Shown here piece after piece: positions 1 to 13,677 of a stretch of DNA of 64,000 nt. Made by a program: the position numbers and the translations under genes. Source of the stretch: Begonia masoniana (Eukaryota > Streptophyta > Magnoliopsida > Cucurbitales > Begoniaceae); assembly GCA_022432975.1 (NCBI GenBank), contig CM039503.1, forward strand, positions 49,393,259 through 49,457,258, read 5' to 3'. The stretch's first letter is position 1, and each line of letters starts with the position of its first letter. Below the pieces are notes generated by a model. It saw only the letters and a program-made list of their open reading frames with translations. It was not told where the DNA came from and made no database searches.

Positions 1-3000
1 GCAGATTCGCCGTCTCCTATGCCGTAGCCGACTCTGCTCTCCCCCTCGCCTCCTCCGCCGTCGTTCAGATTTCTAACTCTGACGGGGACACTTCGATGAC
101 GACAACATCTGGTTTTATGCTGGTCTATCGCCCTGCTGATGATGATGATTGCTTGAACAGTTACATGTAAGATTCTCTCGCCTGTGAACTGCTAAACTTC
201 TGTTCCATCTGAGTACTGTTATCAGTTATCTTGTCGTCAATACGATTTTAAGTTTGGTTTGATCGAAAGATGAAGATTTTGGCTGGAATTTCTTTTCGAT
301 TGAAGTAACGAAAACGCCATTACTGGAGATGTTAATATTTCCTGAACCAGCTTTTTTTTCATCTGAATCTTTTAACCTGATATGTTTTGGATTGTGATAG
401 ATTTCTTAGGGCCAAGCAAGCTTACTCGCGTAATAACACCATTATAACTTAATAATCTTAATTCAATCTTTATCATCTGCAGAAATGAGTGCACGCGGGA
501 AAGTATGGAAGATGATGGAGTTAATATTAATATCTTTTTGGATTCAAGTCAAGATCAAGTCAAGGTTACTGTTCATCTTCCTGATGGTAAAATTAATTGC
601 TCAAATATTTCATCAGTTGATTATCGATGCTCCAAATATTTTGGAAGAGGAATGACAACTTCATGTAACCATTTTGGCTTTTCCTCGTGTTCGAGGACAG
701 TGACATCATTGGCTCCAATCGCTTATGTTGGTATTTCATCATTATCTAATTTAGAAGAGCTTGCATCAAACTTATTGTCTGGTTCTCTGGAAGATCACGT
801 GTTGAGCTCACTTAGTCTATTAATCGAAGGGAAAGCCTCAAGTAGAGATAGTGTAAATTTCCTTAGGTTACTTGGATTCCCATCATTTGAGGATAATAAT
901 TTCCTGGGATCCTTAAGGCATCCCAACATAGTTCCTATTCTTGCGATGTTGAAAGCATCCAATTTTAATACTTTAGTGCTACCGACAACTCCATATACCT
1001 TAGAAAGCATTCTTTACTATAGTCCAAATGCGATGAAATCTGAGTGGCATATAAAGTTTTTATTGTATCAGCTACTCTCAGCCTTAACATACCTACATGG
1101 TTTGGGGATCAGCCATGGAAATATTTGCCCATCCAGTGTGATGTTGACTGATTCAGGCTGGTCTTGGCTACGGATTTACGAAGATACTAAGCTTCATTCA
1201 AAATTTTGTACGAGTAATAGCAAAAATGTTATGGGTACACATGAACAGATTGGATGTTGCACAGATGGTTGTCCTAGTACTGGTCTATTTTCTAATCTAA
1301 AGCTTTCTCTCGCTGTAAATTGGAAATGTTATTTCTATCAGTGGTGGAGGGGTGAATTGAGTAATTTTGAATATTTACTTGTATTGAATAGATTAGCCGG
1401 ACGAAGGTGGGGTGACCGTACATTTCATACAGTTATGCCATGGGTAATAGATTTTAGCATTGAACCTGAAATGAATTCTGATATAGGATGGCGGAACTTA
1501 AGCAAGAGTAAATGGCGGTTGGCAAAAGGTGATGAACAGTTAGACTTTACGTACTTGACATCTGAAATCCCGCATCATGTGTCAGATGAATGTCTTTCAG
1601 AGCTAGCTGTCTGCAGCTACAAAGCTAGGAGATTACCTTTGAGTGTTCTTCGTACTGCTGTTCGTTCAGTCTATGAACCTAATGAGTATCCTTCTACCAT
1701 GCAAAGACTGTATCAATGGACGCCTGATGAATGCATTCCTGAGTTTTATTGTGATCCCAAAATATTTTACTCTCTGCATGATGGCATGCCTGATTTGGCT
1801 GTACCTTCATGGGCAGGTTCTCCTGAACAATTCATTGAAATGCATCGGGAGGCTTTAGAGAGTGAGCGGGTTTCTTGCAAACTACATCAGTGGATTGACA
1901 TTACCTTTGGGTACAAAATGTCTGGTGAAGCAGCCATTGCTGCGAAGAATGTTATGCTACCTTCATCGGTGACTACTCTTCCTAAATCTGTAGGTCGGCG
2001 ACAACTTTTTAATCGGCCACATCCAAAACGTCAACTTACTTGTAGAAAGGCTTGTGAAGGGACCAATGATCAAAGTCATTTGACAGAGGTTGAGAAATCT
2101 CATCATTTTGAAATGGCTTATTTACAAGAACTTGAAGAAGCATCTGCATTTGTTGAACATGCTAGGCATTTAGATGCTTTCTATGGCTGCTACGCAGAGA
2201 AACCCGTGAAAGACATCTCTTCGGAAGAAGAAGTATCAATTGAGAGTGTTGAAAAGAGCACTAATAACCCTTGTGACTTTAGCACAAAGCATCAGCAACA
2301 AGCGGACATTGATGTGAAGTATCTCCTTGAGCACGTTGAGGTAGACGATGAAGGTTCTCTGGACTACCAAGAACTATTATTATGGAAGTGCAGATTACCC
2401 TTTTCATCCAATTGTTCAGAGAATATTGCTTGGGACATTTTTTCTTTTGGTTGTCTTTTTTCTGAGCTTTATTTGAAGAGACCACTTTTTGATTCAACTA
2501 CGTTGTCTATGTATTTGGAGAGTGGTATTTTACCTGGATTGATTGAAGAACTTCCTGCTCACGTGAAATTACTTGTTGAAGCATGCATTCATCAGGATTG
2601 GACGAGGTTTATGTTTCTCTTTAGTTGTAGTTAGTCGATGATTGTTGCTATTGATGATTGATTGCAGTTGAATCTGTTTCCTGTCATGCACTATGGATTT
2701 AATATTTTTTCCACCACGGAAACATGTAGCCATTGGGCCCTCTGACATAGTATATCTCACCTACATGTTAAAGAAGTCCACAATTTCTGTATCATTAACA
2801 CTTATATTTTTTTATTGTTTAGGTGGCCATCAGCTAAAAATCTTTTGGAGTCACCTTTTTTTCCTGCCACAATCAAGTCTTGTTACTTGTTTCTTTCTCC
2901 ACTTCAGCTCCTTGCTAAAGATGGAACCCGCCTTTGTTATGCTGCGAATTTTGCTAAACAAGGAGTCTTGAAGGCAATGGGAAGTTTTGCAGCAGAAATG

Positions 3001-6000
3001 TGTGCTCCCTACTGCTTGCCTCTTGTACTGTCTCCCTTGACAGACGATGAGGCTGAATGGGCTTACATGCTATTGAAAGAGTTCATCAAGTGTTTGATGC
3101 CAACAGCAGTAAAGACTTTGCTTTTACCAGCTATTCAGAATATTCTACAGGCTAGTTATTATTCTCAAAATTATTTGTTAAATATTGAGTTTATATTAAC
3201 CTTGTACATACTAAAAGTTATGTTCCAGGTAACAGGTTATTCACATTTGAAGGTTACTCTTCTCCAAGACTCTTTTATGCGGGACATATGGAACAGTGTA
3301 GGTAAACAAGTATATCTTGAAACAATTCATCCTTTGGTTATATCAAACTTGGTTGTGGCTCCATGTAAAAGTTCAGCAGCTGCTGCTGCTGTGCTGCTAA
3401 TTGGATCTAGTGAAGAGCTGGGAGCTCCCAAAACCATTAATCAGGTGAAACTTAATTTTGAGCTCTTAAAATTGTGACTTAAACTGGGAAAACTTCTGAC
3501 TTGTGATTATCTAATTCTATATATGACTGTCAGCAGAAGGGTATTGTTAGCAATCCACCTTTTGCATGTCACTTAGTGAGTATATTGTGCTAACATTTGT
3601 CACAGACGATCTTGCCTCTGATTAACTGCTTTGGGAAAGGACTTTGTTCTGATGGAATTGATGCGCTGGTTAGAATTGGTATTCTTCCTTCATCACAGCG
3701 TCTGCCTGTCTTTTTTTCTAAATATTATTCCACCCTGAGGCATGTCAAAATGTTTCCTCTTTCAGGAGGTCTTTTAGGGGAGACTTTCATTGTCAGACAC
3801 ATGCTACCATTACTCAAAAGTGTCGCTAGTTCCTGCATTAATTATTTATCTAAGGTGAAGCCTGAGCCTGTGCAGAGTTGGTGTGCAATGGCAGTTATTG
3901 ATTGTCTTACCACATTAGATGGGCTGGTAGTATTCTTGCCTAGGAAAATTGTTGCGAAGGAGCTTATTGGAGTAAGGAGTTCTATTCCTTTTGTTCAAAT
4001 TGAAAATGGATTCCTTAAATAATGTTTTAAAAGTCTGCGGTTCTCCTAATGATTATCCAGGATCAGAATTTCTTACATGTTGCGGTGCTTATGGAGAAGA
4101 ATTTTGAAATTCCAGTGCTTCAGGTTTTTCAATTTTTCTGCACTTGCAAAGTCATTGCCGTTGCTTATGCTTGACATTTGCACCTTCATCAAGGAATTGC
4201 TACCTTCCTTTTGTCACCTTGCTTCACATATTGTTGTTTTGACATGGGATGGAATAAAGTTGAGAAGCAAGCTTGTGGATAAAGAGTTTGCTTTACTGGC
4301 CTTGGAAAATGTTGCTCTCACTCTCACATTACAGATTTCACCAACTACGAGAGATAATTGCAATTAATCTGACTTTTTGAAAAGTGAAAATAGTCTATCA
4401 TATTTGTTGTCTCTTCACAAGGAGCTATGATAGTTTCGTGGCCTAATTTCTTAAAAGTTTCTTTTTTTGAAACAACTAGTAACTATAACCTACTGTCAAC
4501 AGCTAGTTTCTATCAATTGTTTCTGATTTATTTTCCTGTTTCATATATTTGTAATAGCTAAATAATTTCTAGGTGTCTGTCAACATGCGTTGCATTTTTT
4601 GACTAGGTTGCTGCCACTACTCTCATGGCAGTTTGCCAACGAATTGGACCTGATATGACTGCACTGCACGTTCTTCCACAACTCAAAGAGCTATTCGATG
4701 AACTTGCTTTTTCACAGGAAATTACTTATAGGTCAAACTCTCTTGGGAGAAACATGGAAATATCCAAACGAAATATTAATAGGGATGGTCAAATTGACAG
4801 TCGTATGGACCTTGTGTGAGCACTATTTATATTCTTACTGGATCTATAGCCATCTTTTTGTGACTTTTAGCTTAAAAACTTTTCCTTTCTTTGCAATGCC
4901 TATTTGGCTTAAATGTTAACAGGTTTCTTCTCTATCCATCTTTTGCCTCTCTTCTTGGCATTGAAAAACTCCGCCAATGTTGTGCAACGTGGTTGCTTCT
5001 AGAGCAATATCTTTTTCGGTTCCATAGTTGGAAGGTAAAAAAAATTCATTCAAGTATGTGGTAACATAATTTTTGTGAAGATTGTGGCAAGTGTTCAACC
5101 ATACATGCTAATTCCCGTCAATGGTTTAGTGGGAATATACAGGGGAGTCATCTCGTAATGGTTCAGAAAATGTAATCACAAAGAAGGATGTACTCAGGAA
5201 GAGTTCTACCTGTGAGTACAATCCTGCCAAGCTTTTGTTGAATGGTGTTGGTTGGTCAATTCCTCAATCACAAGGGGCAAAAAGTGCCAAAAATTTGATG
5301 CCTCAGAGAAGGCTTTCTGATGCTTCTCAAGGTCCAATTGCATTGAATTTGCCATCCACAAACTTTTTGGCTAGCGAGGCCTGGTTTTGGTATCCTAGTC
5401 CAGCCGTTAGCTGGGATGGACCTGAGTTTCCTGGGCGTGCAGGGGGTCTTAAAGATGAACCTATGTGGAAGATTAAAGCATCTGTCATACACTCAGTCCG
5501 TGCTCATCATGGCGCATTAAGATCCTTGGCTGTTGGCCCAGATGAGCAAACCATTTACACTGCAGGGAGTGGACCAGGATTCAAAGGAACTGTCCAGAAG
5601 TGGGAACTAACTAGCATTAACTGTGTATCTGACTATTGTGGCCACGAGGAGGTTTATTGATTTATTTCAAAATTTTCACTTTCTCAACCGATGTTTATTC
5701 TTTGTTCTAATTCTTTCACGGGATTGGTTCTAGTTTCCATATTTTTTTCTGCTGTTTAATATTACAGGTTGTCAATGACATTTGTGTTTTGGCATCTAGT
5801 GGAAGAGTAGCATCTTGTGATGGAACCTTGCATGTATGGAATAGCCAAACTGGAAAGCTAATATCAATATTTGCGGAGTCATCTGTGGATTCTGCACACC
5901 TTATGATCTCTTTATCTTCAGTGTTAAAGATAAATGCCGATCAGACAAATATGATAGGTTCCAACTCTCTATCTAGCGGAATTCTCACAAGTACATTTGA

Positions 6001-8082
6001 TGGGAGCCTTTATACTTGTATGCATCAGTTAGGTCTGTCGGAAACTCTTGTAGTGGGTACAGGAAATGGTTCTCTTAGGTGAAAACCTACTTTTGATCCT
6101 TCAATTCGTTTCAATATAGTCAAATGGAAAAATGAATAAAAATCCTCATGCAAGTTATCTATGGACTTCATTTTTCCATATAGGTTTATTGATGTTGCTC
6201 GAGGTCAAAAGCTTCATTTGTGGAGAGGGGATTCAGTTGATTCCAATTTTCCTTCTCTTGTCTCTGCCTTGTGCTCCTCTGGATCTGACAAGATAAGTAC
6301 TGAAGGTGGCTCTGCCTTGTCATCCTGGATTGCATCTGGACTAAGTTCTGGACGCTGTAGGTTATTTGATGCAAGGAGTGGTAAAGTTATTGCCTCTTGG
6401 CGAGCTCATGACGGATATGTGACACAGGTATTTGTAAACAGCTGAAGAAAGCCAGCTTTATTTCAATCTAGAGTTTAATTATCATTTGAATGTGCAGTTA
6501 GCAGCCCCTGAAGACTACTTGCTCGTTTCCAGCTCTCTTGACAGGACATTGCGAGTCTGGGACCTGCGAAGGTAATTGCAGATTTCTCTATTTAGTAATT
6601 ATTTATCTTTTTGTTTTTTATTATGTGATTACGTTTTTGAGCATGGACCACTCCTGTTCTGTGTGGTATCTGGACTGCAAACTAGGTGACAGGAATGTTG
6701 CATCTTAGATTTTGCGAGCGAACGAAACAAATCAAAACATATTTGGTGCAGCAGAAGTTTTGTTTGGAAAACGCAATGCCAGAGAGAAACACAAAGATCA
6801 AAAAAGTTTCAGAAACATCCAGAAAATTATATTCAACTGCAATCCTAATCCTACCAACAAGTATTTGAATAATGTTTGAACACTGAAAAATAATAGAAAC
6901 AACCCAAGACAGAAATAATAAAAAAAACCTAGTAATTCTATGAAGATTAGAAAAGCAACTTAACAAATTAAATAGAATTGAAGTAAGAAACTAGAAAACT
7001 AATAAGAGGTGGGCCATGATCACCGTGCTGCATCAATATTAATTTTAATTTCGCTTATTTTCTTTCTTTAGTTTGTTGACTTGTACTCATTATAGTTGGT
7101 AGTATCTTACAACTGAACTCTGACTAGTTTCTTATTAAAATAACACGAAACATCATCTATTATGTGTTAGGAATACCCGCACCGCACTTCACTCGGTGGC
7201 ACTTCACTCGACTAATCCGCCAAATTGGTCGGAACTCCAGTCAGAACCCTCCGCCGGTCAGAACTCTCGGCTGAGTATTCCTAACATGGTGGGTCCCATT
7301 GCCCACCAGGGTAGAGGTGCAGGGTTCAAATTCTCCCATGGTGAAATTATTGGAGATTAAACCTTGTTGCTGGTGGGGAATGGAACCCACTATGTTGGGA
7401 ATACTCGACCGAGGGTTCTGACCGGCGGAGGGTTCTGACCGGAGTTCAGATCGATTCGGCGGATTGGCTGAGTAAAGTGCCACCGAGTAAAGTGCGGTGC
7501 AGGTATTCCTAACACTATGTTGCTAGTACAAATGTTGCTGCTTGAAGGCCTTTCTCCTGTGACATTCTCATTCTGTTCGCCTGACAGGAATTTGCCGTCA
7601 AAGCCAATTGTATATAAAGGCCACAGCGATGGCATTTCTGGTTTCTCCCTGTGGGGCCAAGATGTTATTTCCATTTCCAGAAATAAGATTGGAGTTACCT
7701 CTTTGTCAAAACACGCCAGCGAGGTATGTAGACCGTACCATAATTTCCTGCACAATCGAAGAAATTATTCAGTATTGGTGCCATGTTAACTTAAAATGGA
7801 TGCCATGACTTTTTCTAAAAAAACCCGGCAATCTGATGTTATGAGCCTCGTCGATACTAATAATTTCTCGCACAATTTTTTTGGTTTTTGTTCTCGTGAT
7901 TGAGACGTAAGAATGCAATTTCCACGTGGCAGGAAGGGTACTATCGAGTTGTACCTCGAAAACTCTATCTTGCAGATCAAGGAACAAGAAATCTTTCGGT
8001 GTTAACGTGTGTAAACATATTACCTTACTCAAGGTTGTTTGTAGTTGGAACAGAGGATGGCTATTTGAGAATTTGTTGTTAG
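1..8082 (+). CDS. GFS12: GFS12-like protein: kinase-like, BEACH and WD40 regions (5' end outside window)
   Basis: The plant family is a BEACH-domain protein acting in endosomal/vacuolar protein sorting (Arabidopsis GREEN FLUORESCENT SEED 12). Exons read: 1-166 (partial), 483-2606, 2823-3150, 3229-3444, 3606-3678, 3766-3971, 4061-4123, 4607-4815, 4923-5034, 5130-5651, 5768-6078, 6184-6427, 6498-6571, 7588-7723, 7933-8082. From base 3 they form one open frame of 1643 codons plus stop. Exon 2 holds a kinase-like lobe in which HGNICPSS replaces the usual HRDLKPSN, so it is probably a pseudokinase. The BEACH domain follows (WWRGELSNFEYL, LNRLAGRRWGDR, MPWVIDF), then a kinase C-lobe-like stretch (WDIFSFGCLFSELYLKRPLFD shortened here to WDIFSFGCLFSEL). 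Exons 10-15 carry WD40 repeats (GTLHVWNSQTGKL, DRTLRVWDLRR, GTEDGYLRICC). Intron 3151-3228 starts with GC instead of GT. The protein ends as the family does, so the 3' end is intact. Confidence 0.93.
7164..7515. mobile_element. Long-TIR MITE in intron 13 of the GFS12-like gene
   Basis: The two ends are inverted copies of each other: it opens GTGTTAGGAATACCCGCACC and closes with the complement GGTATTCCTAACAC. Similarity continues inward for about 150 bp through CCTCCGCCGGTCAGAAC and the CCCACCA/TGGTGGG stretch, so nearly the whole 352 bp folds back. TAT flanks both sides (7161-7163 and 7516-7518), a possible 3-bp target duplication. There is no coding capacity. A 3-bp duplication fits PIF/Harbinger or CACTA-type non-autonomous elements, but neither terminal motif is diagnostic. 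Confidence 0.8.
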
Positions 8083-8136
8083 GATTTGCTTACACGCGGA
8101 AAAAAAAAAAGGTACATGTTACAAGTTGTGTTTTTA

Positions 8137-8464
8137 TGATGAGTATATCCTTGTCATTTTAGTTTTATTATTTATATGTTTTATTTATTTATTTCAATTT
8201 AACTTAATTTCTTGTCTTCTAGGGTTAAAGTCAAAGTTGTCTTTTCATTTTTTAGGGTTAGACTTAATTTTGCTTATTTAAGTCTATTATTGTAACTGGA
8301 AAAGACAATTGATGATTATGAATTAATTGCAATGAGTTGCTATCTCCCCAACCTTATTTCTCCTTAGTTTTCCCTCTCCTTTCTCCTTTTCTCGGCTATA
8401 ACTCTTCTTCTCTTCTTCCCCTTCTTCGACTATATATCTTATTCTAATTCTGCTACCTGCATCA
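8137..8464 (+). repeat. 5' LTR of the outer retroelement
   Basis: 328 bp, TGATGAG...CTGCATCA. It contains the same AGGGTTA...TTTAAGTCTATTATTGTAACTGG stretch and CT-rich R/U5-like part as the 3' copy at 29581-29916. The TGATG/CATCA ends resemble LTRs of CRM-type chromoviruses. Confidence 0.82.
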
Positions 8465-8734
8465 AATTGATATCAAAGCAGGTTTTATTGTTTTCTCAAA
8501 CAATAAAATCTTGGTTTAATATCCTAATTTTTCGTCACATATTTCGGGTAGTGTTCATCGCAGCACTGTTTGTCACTGTTCATCGTCGCGGTACTGTTCA
8601 TCGCTGAGGCACTATTCACCGATCACTGTTCACCGGCTACTATTCATTGGCGGCGACACTGTTCATCTGGAATTGTTCGTCGACGTGCCACTGTTCAAGC
8701 TTTGTTGGGTTTGCTCTATTTTTAGTTCTCCAAC

Positions 8735-9220
8735 GTGAGAGAAGGTAAATTTGACCCAAGTCGCACCTCTAGTTCCGTTGTCAGAGTTCCGTGCTTCTTG
8801 GTGAATTATTTGCTGTTTTTTTGTGTAATTTATTTAGCAGATACGAGGACAAGGAGTTGTGCTCAAAATAATCAATATTCAGAGAATAATTGGCAAAGAA
8901 CTTCAATTGGCCATTTTGATAATGTAAGATCTTTTACTATTACAGTGCCTATTTTTAGTGGTCTCTCAGATGATCGTGATTTTTTTGATTGGTTAAAAAG
9001 GATAGAGATATTATTTGAATGTGATGATTATTCAAAGAGAAGAAAAATCCTGCTAGCTCCTTGGAGTTTCAAAGGGTATACTAATTTGTTGTGGGAAAAA
9101 CTTACGAGAAAGAGAAGTTTAGATGGCAATGGCGAAATTCGTACATGGGAGTTAATGAAGTACATAATGAAAAAGGAGTTTGCTCCAAGATATTACGAAC
9201 AGGAGTATGACTCTCAGTAA
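8735..9220 (+). pseudogene. gag-like ORF of the outer retroelement (truncated)
   Basis: An open frame whose second half reads like a chromovirus gag capsid region: PIFSGLSDDRDFFDWLKRIE, then FECDDYSKRRKILLAPWSF, then FAPRYYEQEYDSQ and a stop. The gag of the inner CRM-like element has the same plan (PSFQGKNDPDVYIEWERKVE, VPSHYYRDL). The first 50 or so codons look like leader DNA read through, so the true start is unclear. No zinc knuckle follows. The sequence after the stop passes into 9221-9377, which has no recognised family. It is one of the few coding relics of the outer element. Confidence 0.65.
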
Positions 9221-9377
9221 TTTTCAGAGTCACCAAACACAATGGAGCCACCACTCTCTTTAGCAAACGTACGTAATGAATTTGTTGAAGAGTCCTTAAA
9301 TGAAAAAAAAAGATAAACTTGATCAATTGGGTCTTAGGATTCGACAAGGTCTTGAAAGACTTATCGAGATATTTAAG
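9221..9377 (+). other. Unrecognised, once-coding segment between gag relic and solo LTR
   Basis: With one slip in an A-run near 9302 this segment reads as an open frame with an acidic/basic pattern (NEFVEESLNEKK, LDQLGLRIRQGLERL, IEIFK). It leads straight into the frame that starts at 14400 on the other side of the inserted LTR. I do not recognise the family. It may belong to the gag or to the captured cDNA. Confidence 0.35.
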
Positions 9378-9893
9378 TGTAACATATCAAGATTTTATTC
9401 CCAAATTAAGAAATCAAATTCCTTTCCTAATTCCACTTAAGAAAATGAATCAAACCTTAAATTGCATTCAATAAGAAAATCCTCAATTTCAGCACAAAAT
9501 CGTTACCCAATTCAATCCTAATTTTAAGTCAATATTCTACGAACAAAAGGAAACTATGACAGAGGAAAATCTTTCCTAAAACTCGTCTATGAATCTGATC
9601 AAATTGGGTGATCAGATTCGTACCATTCTTCTAAGGAAAGAATTGAAATTCTTCCCTACAATTTAAGTCCACGCTGTGATGAAGAAAAATCACACAGACA
9701 CAATAATCCTCCCTCGTGCTCTGTAAACTGGTGAGCAATAGGAAAAAAAAACTCCTACCTCGCAGATCCGTCGTACCCGACTTTCGGCCGTTGAAGCTTG
9801 CTCCAACCACTGCGAGCTGTACAGACTCAGGCGAACATCTCTGAGGAAGAAGAATCACAGCTTCGACTCCGAGCATTCCATCGACCCTCTTTC

Positions 9894-12867
9894 TGTAACG
9901 ACCCTAACACTGTACCCTTATTTACCCTTAATTAACGTACAAATTTTTCATTTTTTCCTTTATTCTTAGCGTTTATGCGAAAACGATTTGAAAACAATTT
10001 AAAATCAATTTACTAAAACGTTTAAACAAATAAAAACAATTAATTAAACCAATACGTACACAAACACTCGATACTCATACGTCTTCCGAAATACCACCTC
10101 AAAACCAACTCGAACGCAACTATAACAAATTACATTTTCATGAAAATAAACTGCGTGGTTCCGTTTAAAAGTTTAACATATCCTCCTGTTTCAAAATCAC
10201 AAAACAGTTTATAACAACAGGTTTCCAAAACATTCAGAACATTAAAATATCAAATGTAAACCTATCAACTAACCAGATTCCAAACATCCTATAATTTCTA
10301 TACAACCATCATTTAAATGTAAACCTATCCACTAACCAGATTCCAAACATCCTATAATTTCTATACAGTTTACTATTAGCTCAAAACATCCCAAAACCCT
10401 CAAAACATCTATACATACTTCCCCACGGGTCAGGTAAGCATCGACTGCGCCAGCACACCACCGCAGCCATCCTCCGTCAACTGTATCATGCCTCAGGAGG
10501 AGGAATCCCATCCTCACCTGGTTCCTCGATATCTAGGTCACCTACACCATACAATACACTATGAGATAAAATCTCAGTAAGCTCTAGTAAATGCTATGCA
10601 TGCTGTGCGTATGAGTTCGATAAACCATGCTTTATTTTATCTTACTATGCAATGCTCAATACGCCTTTCGGCCAATACAATACGCCTTTCGGCCAATGCT
10701 ATGCTCAATACGCCTTTCGGCCAATACAATACGCCTTTCGGCCAATACTATGCTCAATACGCCTTTCGGCCAATACAATACGCCTTTCGGCCAATACAAT
10801 ACGCCTTTCGGCCAATACTATGCTCAATACGCCTTTCGGCACAGTTATATCAATACGCCTTTCGGCACAGTTATATCAATACGCCTTTCGGCACAGTTAT
10901 ATCAATACGCCTTTCGGCACAGTTATATCAATACGCCTTTCGGCCAATACTATGCTCAATACGCCTTTCGGCCAATACAATACGCCTTTCGGCCAATACA
11001 CAATACGCCTTACGGCCAATGATCAATAAGCCTTACGGCCGATGCAATGCTTTACGTTATCTTTAAAAACTCTGTGCGGAAGTTCTTTTTCATGTTTTTC
11101 TTTAAAACGAGTGATGCGTGAACAGTTCAATATCTTACAATAAACAAGCAATAACATATACCATCAAGACTGTAAAACATAACCTATAAACCTCTAGACC
11201 TAGCTACCCAACCGTGACAATTAAACATAAAGCATCTCTAAAATTCCTCGAGACGATTTGACGTACGGTGTAGGCCTATCGGCCAAATAAAATCACGAGA
11301 ACTTACCTCGTGTGCGCTGAAACTCTAGCTCCGTCCACGAGCGCTGTTTGTCTGTAGCAAAATACGATAATCGTAATTAAAACGAATTCGAACTAATAAC
11401 GTCCAAATTTAACAAAAACCTTAACTAAGAAATTTTCCTAAAATCTTAACATAACCAATCGAAGTATTTAAACAACGATTAACGCTCGATAATTTAAAAT
11501 CATAATTAACGAGTTTTTCTAAAAACCCGAAAATTCCCAAATTTTAACATTTCTCTCAATTCACTCTAACTCCGTCCAATAACGTTCAATACGTCCTTTA
11601 TATCGTCAATTACTATAAACCTATTAATTTTGGACCCTAATTTGGGTTCGGTAAAAACCGACCCGAAACTTCGAACGCGCATAACTTTCGCGTCGGTTAT
11701 CGGAATCGAACGATTCCAGCGGCCACGCGCTCCTCTAATAACCTATTTTAACCTGTCAAAAGTAATTTTAAAACAAACGACCGTAGATAGGTCAAATGTC
11801 CAAAAACCCGAAACTGCCCTTAATCGAAAATTTCTCCATTTCCAATTTTTCATCAAATTCCATCAATTTCCTCACCAATCAATCCCAATTAGCCTTAATT
11901 AGCCTAAATTAATCGAAAATACCGAATTACAATCAAAAACCCGAAGTGCCCTAAATTGGGAAAATTCCCCTTTTCGATTTTTTTATCGATTCACCTCCGA
12001 TTCAACACCAATCAACTATCCTAACATCCAATTAGTATAATCCAAAGAGAATTTAAGGTTTTAAACCGGAAAACCCGAAATCCCTAATTCGGGATTCACT
12101 GAAATTCGCTCAAATTGAGCTCCTCACTGCCAATCAACCATAGCCGACGTTAAGCTCGGCCATTTGACGCTAAAAACGGCCAAAAGTGGCCGGAAATCAG
12201 AGCTCAATCGAGCTCGTCGTTCACGGCCCTAAATCGAACCGAAAACAGGGCAAGAAAATCGCCTTACCTGTCGATTCGTGCGCGGAGAAAGGCCGGACTA
12301 TGCTCGCCGCCGTCGTCTGGCCTGAAAACGGCGAGAAATCGCCGGCGTTGGCTGTCGGAAGGGGCGTCGCTCGTCTCTCGGTCGTCGGCTGTCGTCGGCT
12401 GTCGTCGGGTCGCGGTGAAGAACAGAATGGCTCGAAGCCATTCTGTTTTATTTTAACTAAAATTAAGATTTTAATTTTAATTTTTATTTTATTTCATTAT
12501 TTATTTTAATTAGTTTATTTATTTATTGAACGTCACTACCTCTCGTGTTTTCAACCGTTTCGAATTTCTTATTTCGCCAATAAATCCAACTTATTATCTG
12601 GGTTCTATTAAAACTGTCTGTTCACAAATCGGACCTCGTTTACTATTTTTACTAAAACGTCCTTTATATTACGAAAAGCGTATTTACTCGGAATATATCG
12701 ATATTATTCCGAAAATTCCCTAAATTTCTTAAAAATTCCTATTAATTGTTAGGATCGTCATGACGATTTCTTTTCGTAAAACGGACCTGATTTGACATAT
12801 TTACAAAAATGTCATCCAATAATATAATAATAATATTCTTAAAAATCCGTACGAGCCGGATATTACA
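9894..12867. mobile_element. Solo LTR-like element, 2974 bp, with 5-bp target duplication CTTTC
   Basis: It begins TGTAACGACCC and ends GGATATTACA. CTTTC occurs immediately on both sides (9889-9893 and 12868-12872), the hallmark of integrase insertion. There is no coding sequence, primer-binding site or second LTR, so it is best read as a solo LTR left by recombination. It carries a tandem-repeat array (10654-11040) shortly after an ATGCTATGCATG motif. An element in the inner chromovirus (18411-23242) has the same layout, which suggests related families. Confidence 0.8.
10654..11040. repeat. Tandem array built on CAATACGCCTTTCGGC
   Basis: About 15 copies of the 16-bp core CAATACGCCTTTCGGC are joined by alternating short linkers: CAATA, CAATACTATGCT and, four times in the middle, ACAGTTATAT. 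The last copies decay to CCTTACGG. The higher-order order of linkers points to growth by unequal exchange of blocks. Long open frames across it are periodic artefacts. Confidence 0.9.
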
Positions 12868-13677
12868 CTTTCTCTCACTCGGCCGAACGTTCCTCCGGCA
12901 AAAAACCTCTCTCGAATGAATCCTTTTCTGCGCGACGGAAATCCTCGCAACCTCCTTCGACAACCACCCTCGACGTAAGATAGATCTCCCTCTCGTTCTG
13001 TCTCTCGCTCTCACTCTCTCTCTGTTTCTCTAACTCTCTGTCTCTCTCTTTGTATCTCACTCTCCCGGCAGAAAGCAGCGTGAACGAATGAGAAGAAAGG
13101 CAAAGGATTGGTTCATAATTTTTATTCTGAATCAAACCAGACTACCCAACCCATTTTAAAAATTGAACCGGATCAGTGACCGAACTGGCCCAATTGACCG
13201 AACCAGGCCAAACCCAAAATCATTCAACCAAATATTTTGGATCGTTAAGGACATCCAAATCAATTCAAAAATTCAACGCTATGATTTTATTGATAAGAAA
13301 TTTCTACCCTAATTGTTTTCAAAATGATTATTTTGGGGATGAACGAAGAAGTTTAAATATCTCTAATTTCTAGACAAATAAGATTTATTCAACGCTCGAC
13401 AAAAAACAATTAAAATCCTATTCTCTAATCGCTCGGAATCCAGGTAAGTGAAAATATCACGTTTTTCAACATTTTGGCTATGGCTCTACATCACAAAATC
13501 TATATTATTTTATTACAATTTTATTTATATTTCTGATATTTGAACACACACATTTAGATATTGTCATAGAATTTTTTAAAAATTAAATTGATGGAACATT
13601 TGTATATGTATGAAAACAATGAAATTGACGGAAAATACGTGATAGCAAAAGCCTGAACGACAATGAGATGGTGAGCT

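Noticed and set aside
4077..4367. Possible extra exon in the GFS12-like gene
   Set aside because: It is in a different frame from the exon ending at 4123. Joining 4123 to 4607 keeps the family sequence continuous, so this is an intron.
10596..11066. Three overlapping + strand frames of 125-156 codons
   Set aside because: Artefacts of the CAATACGCC array inside a solo LTR.
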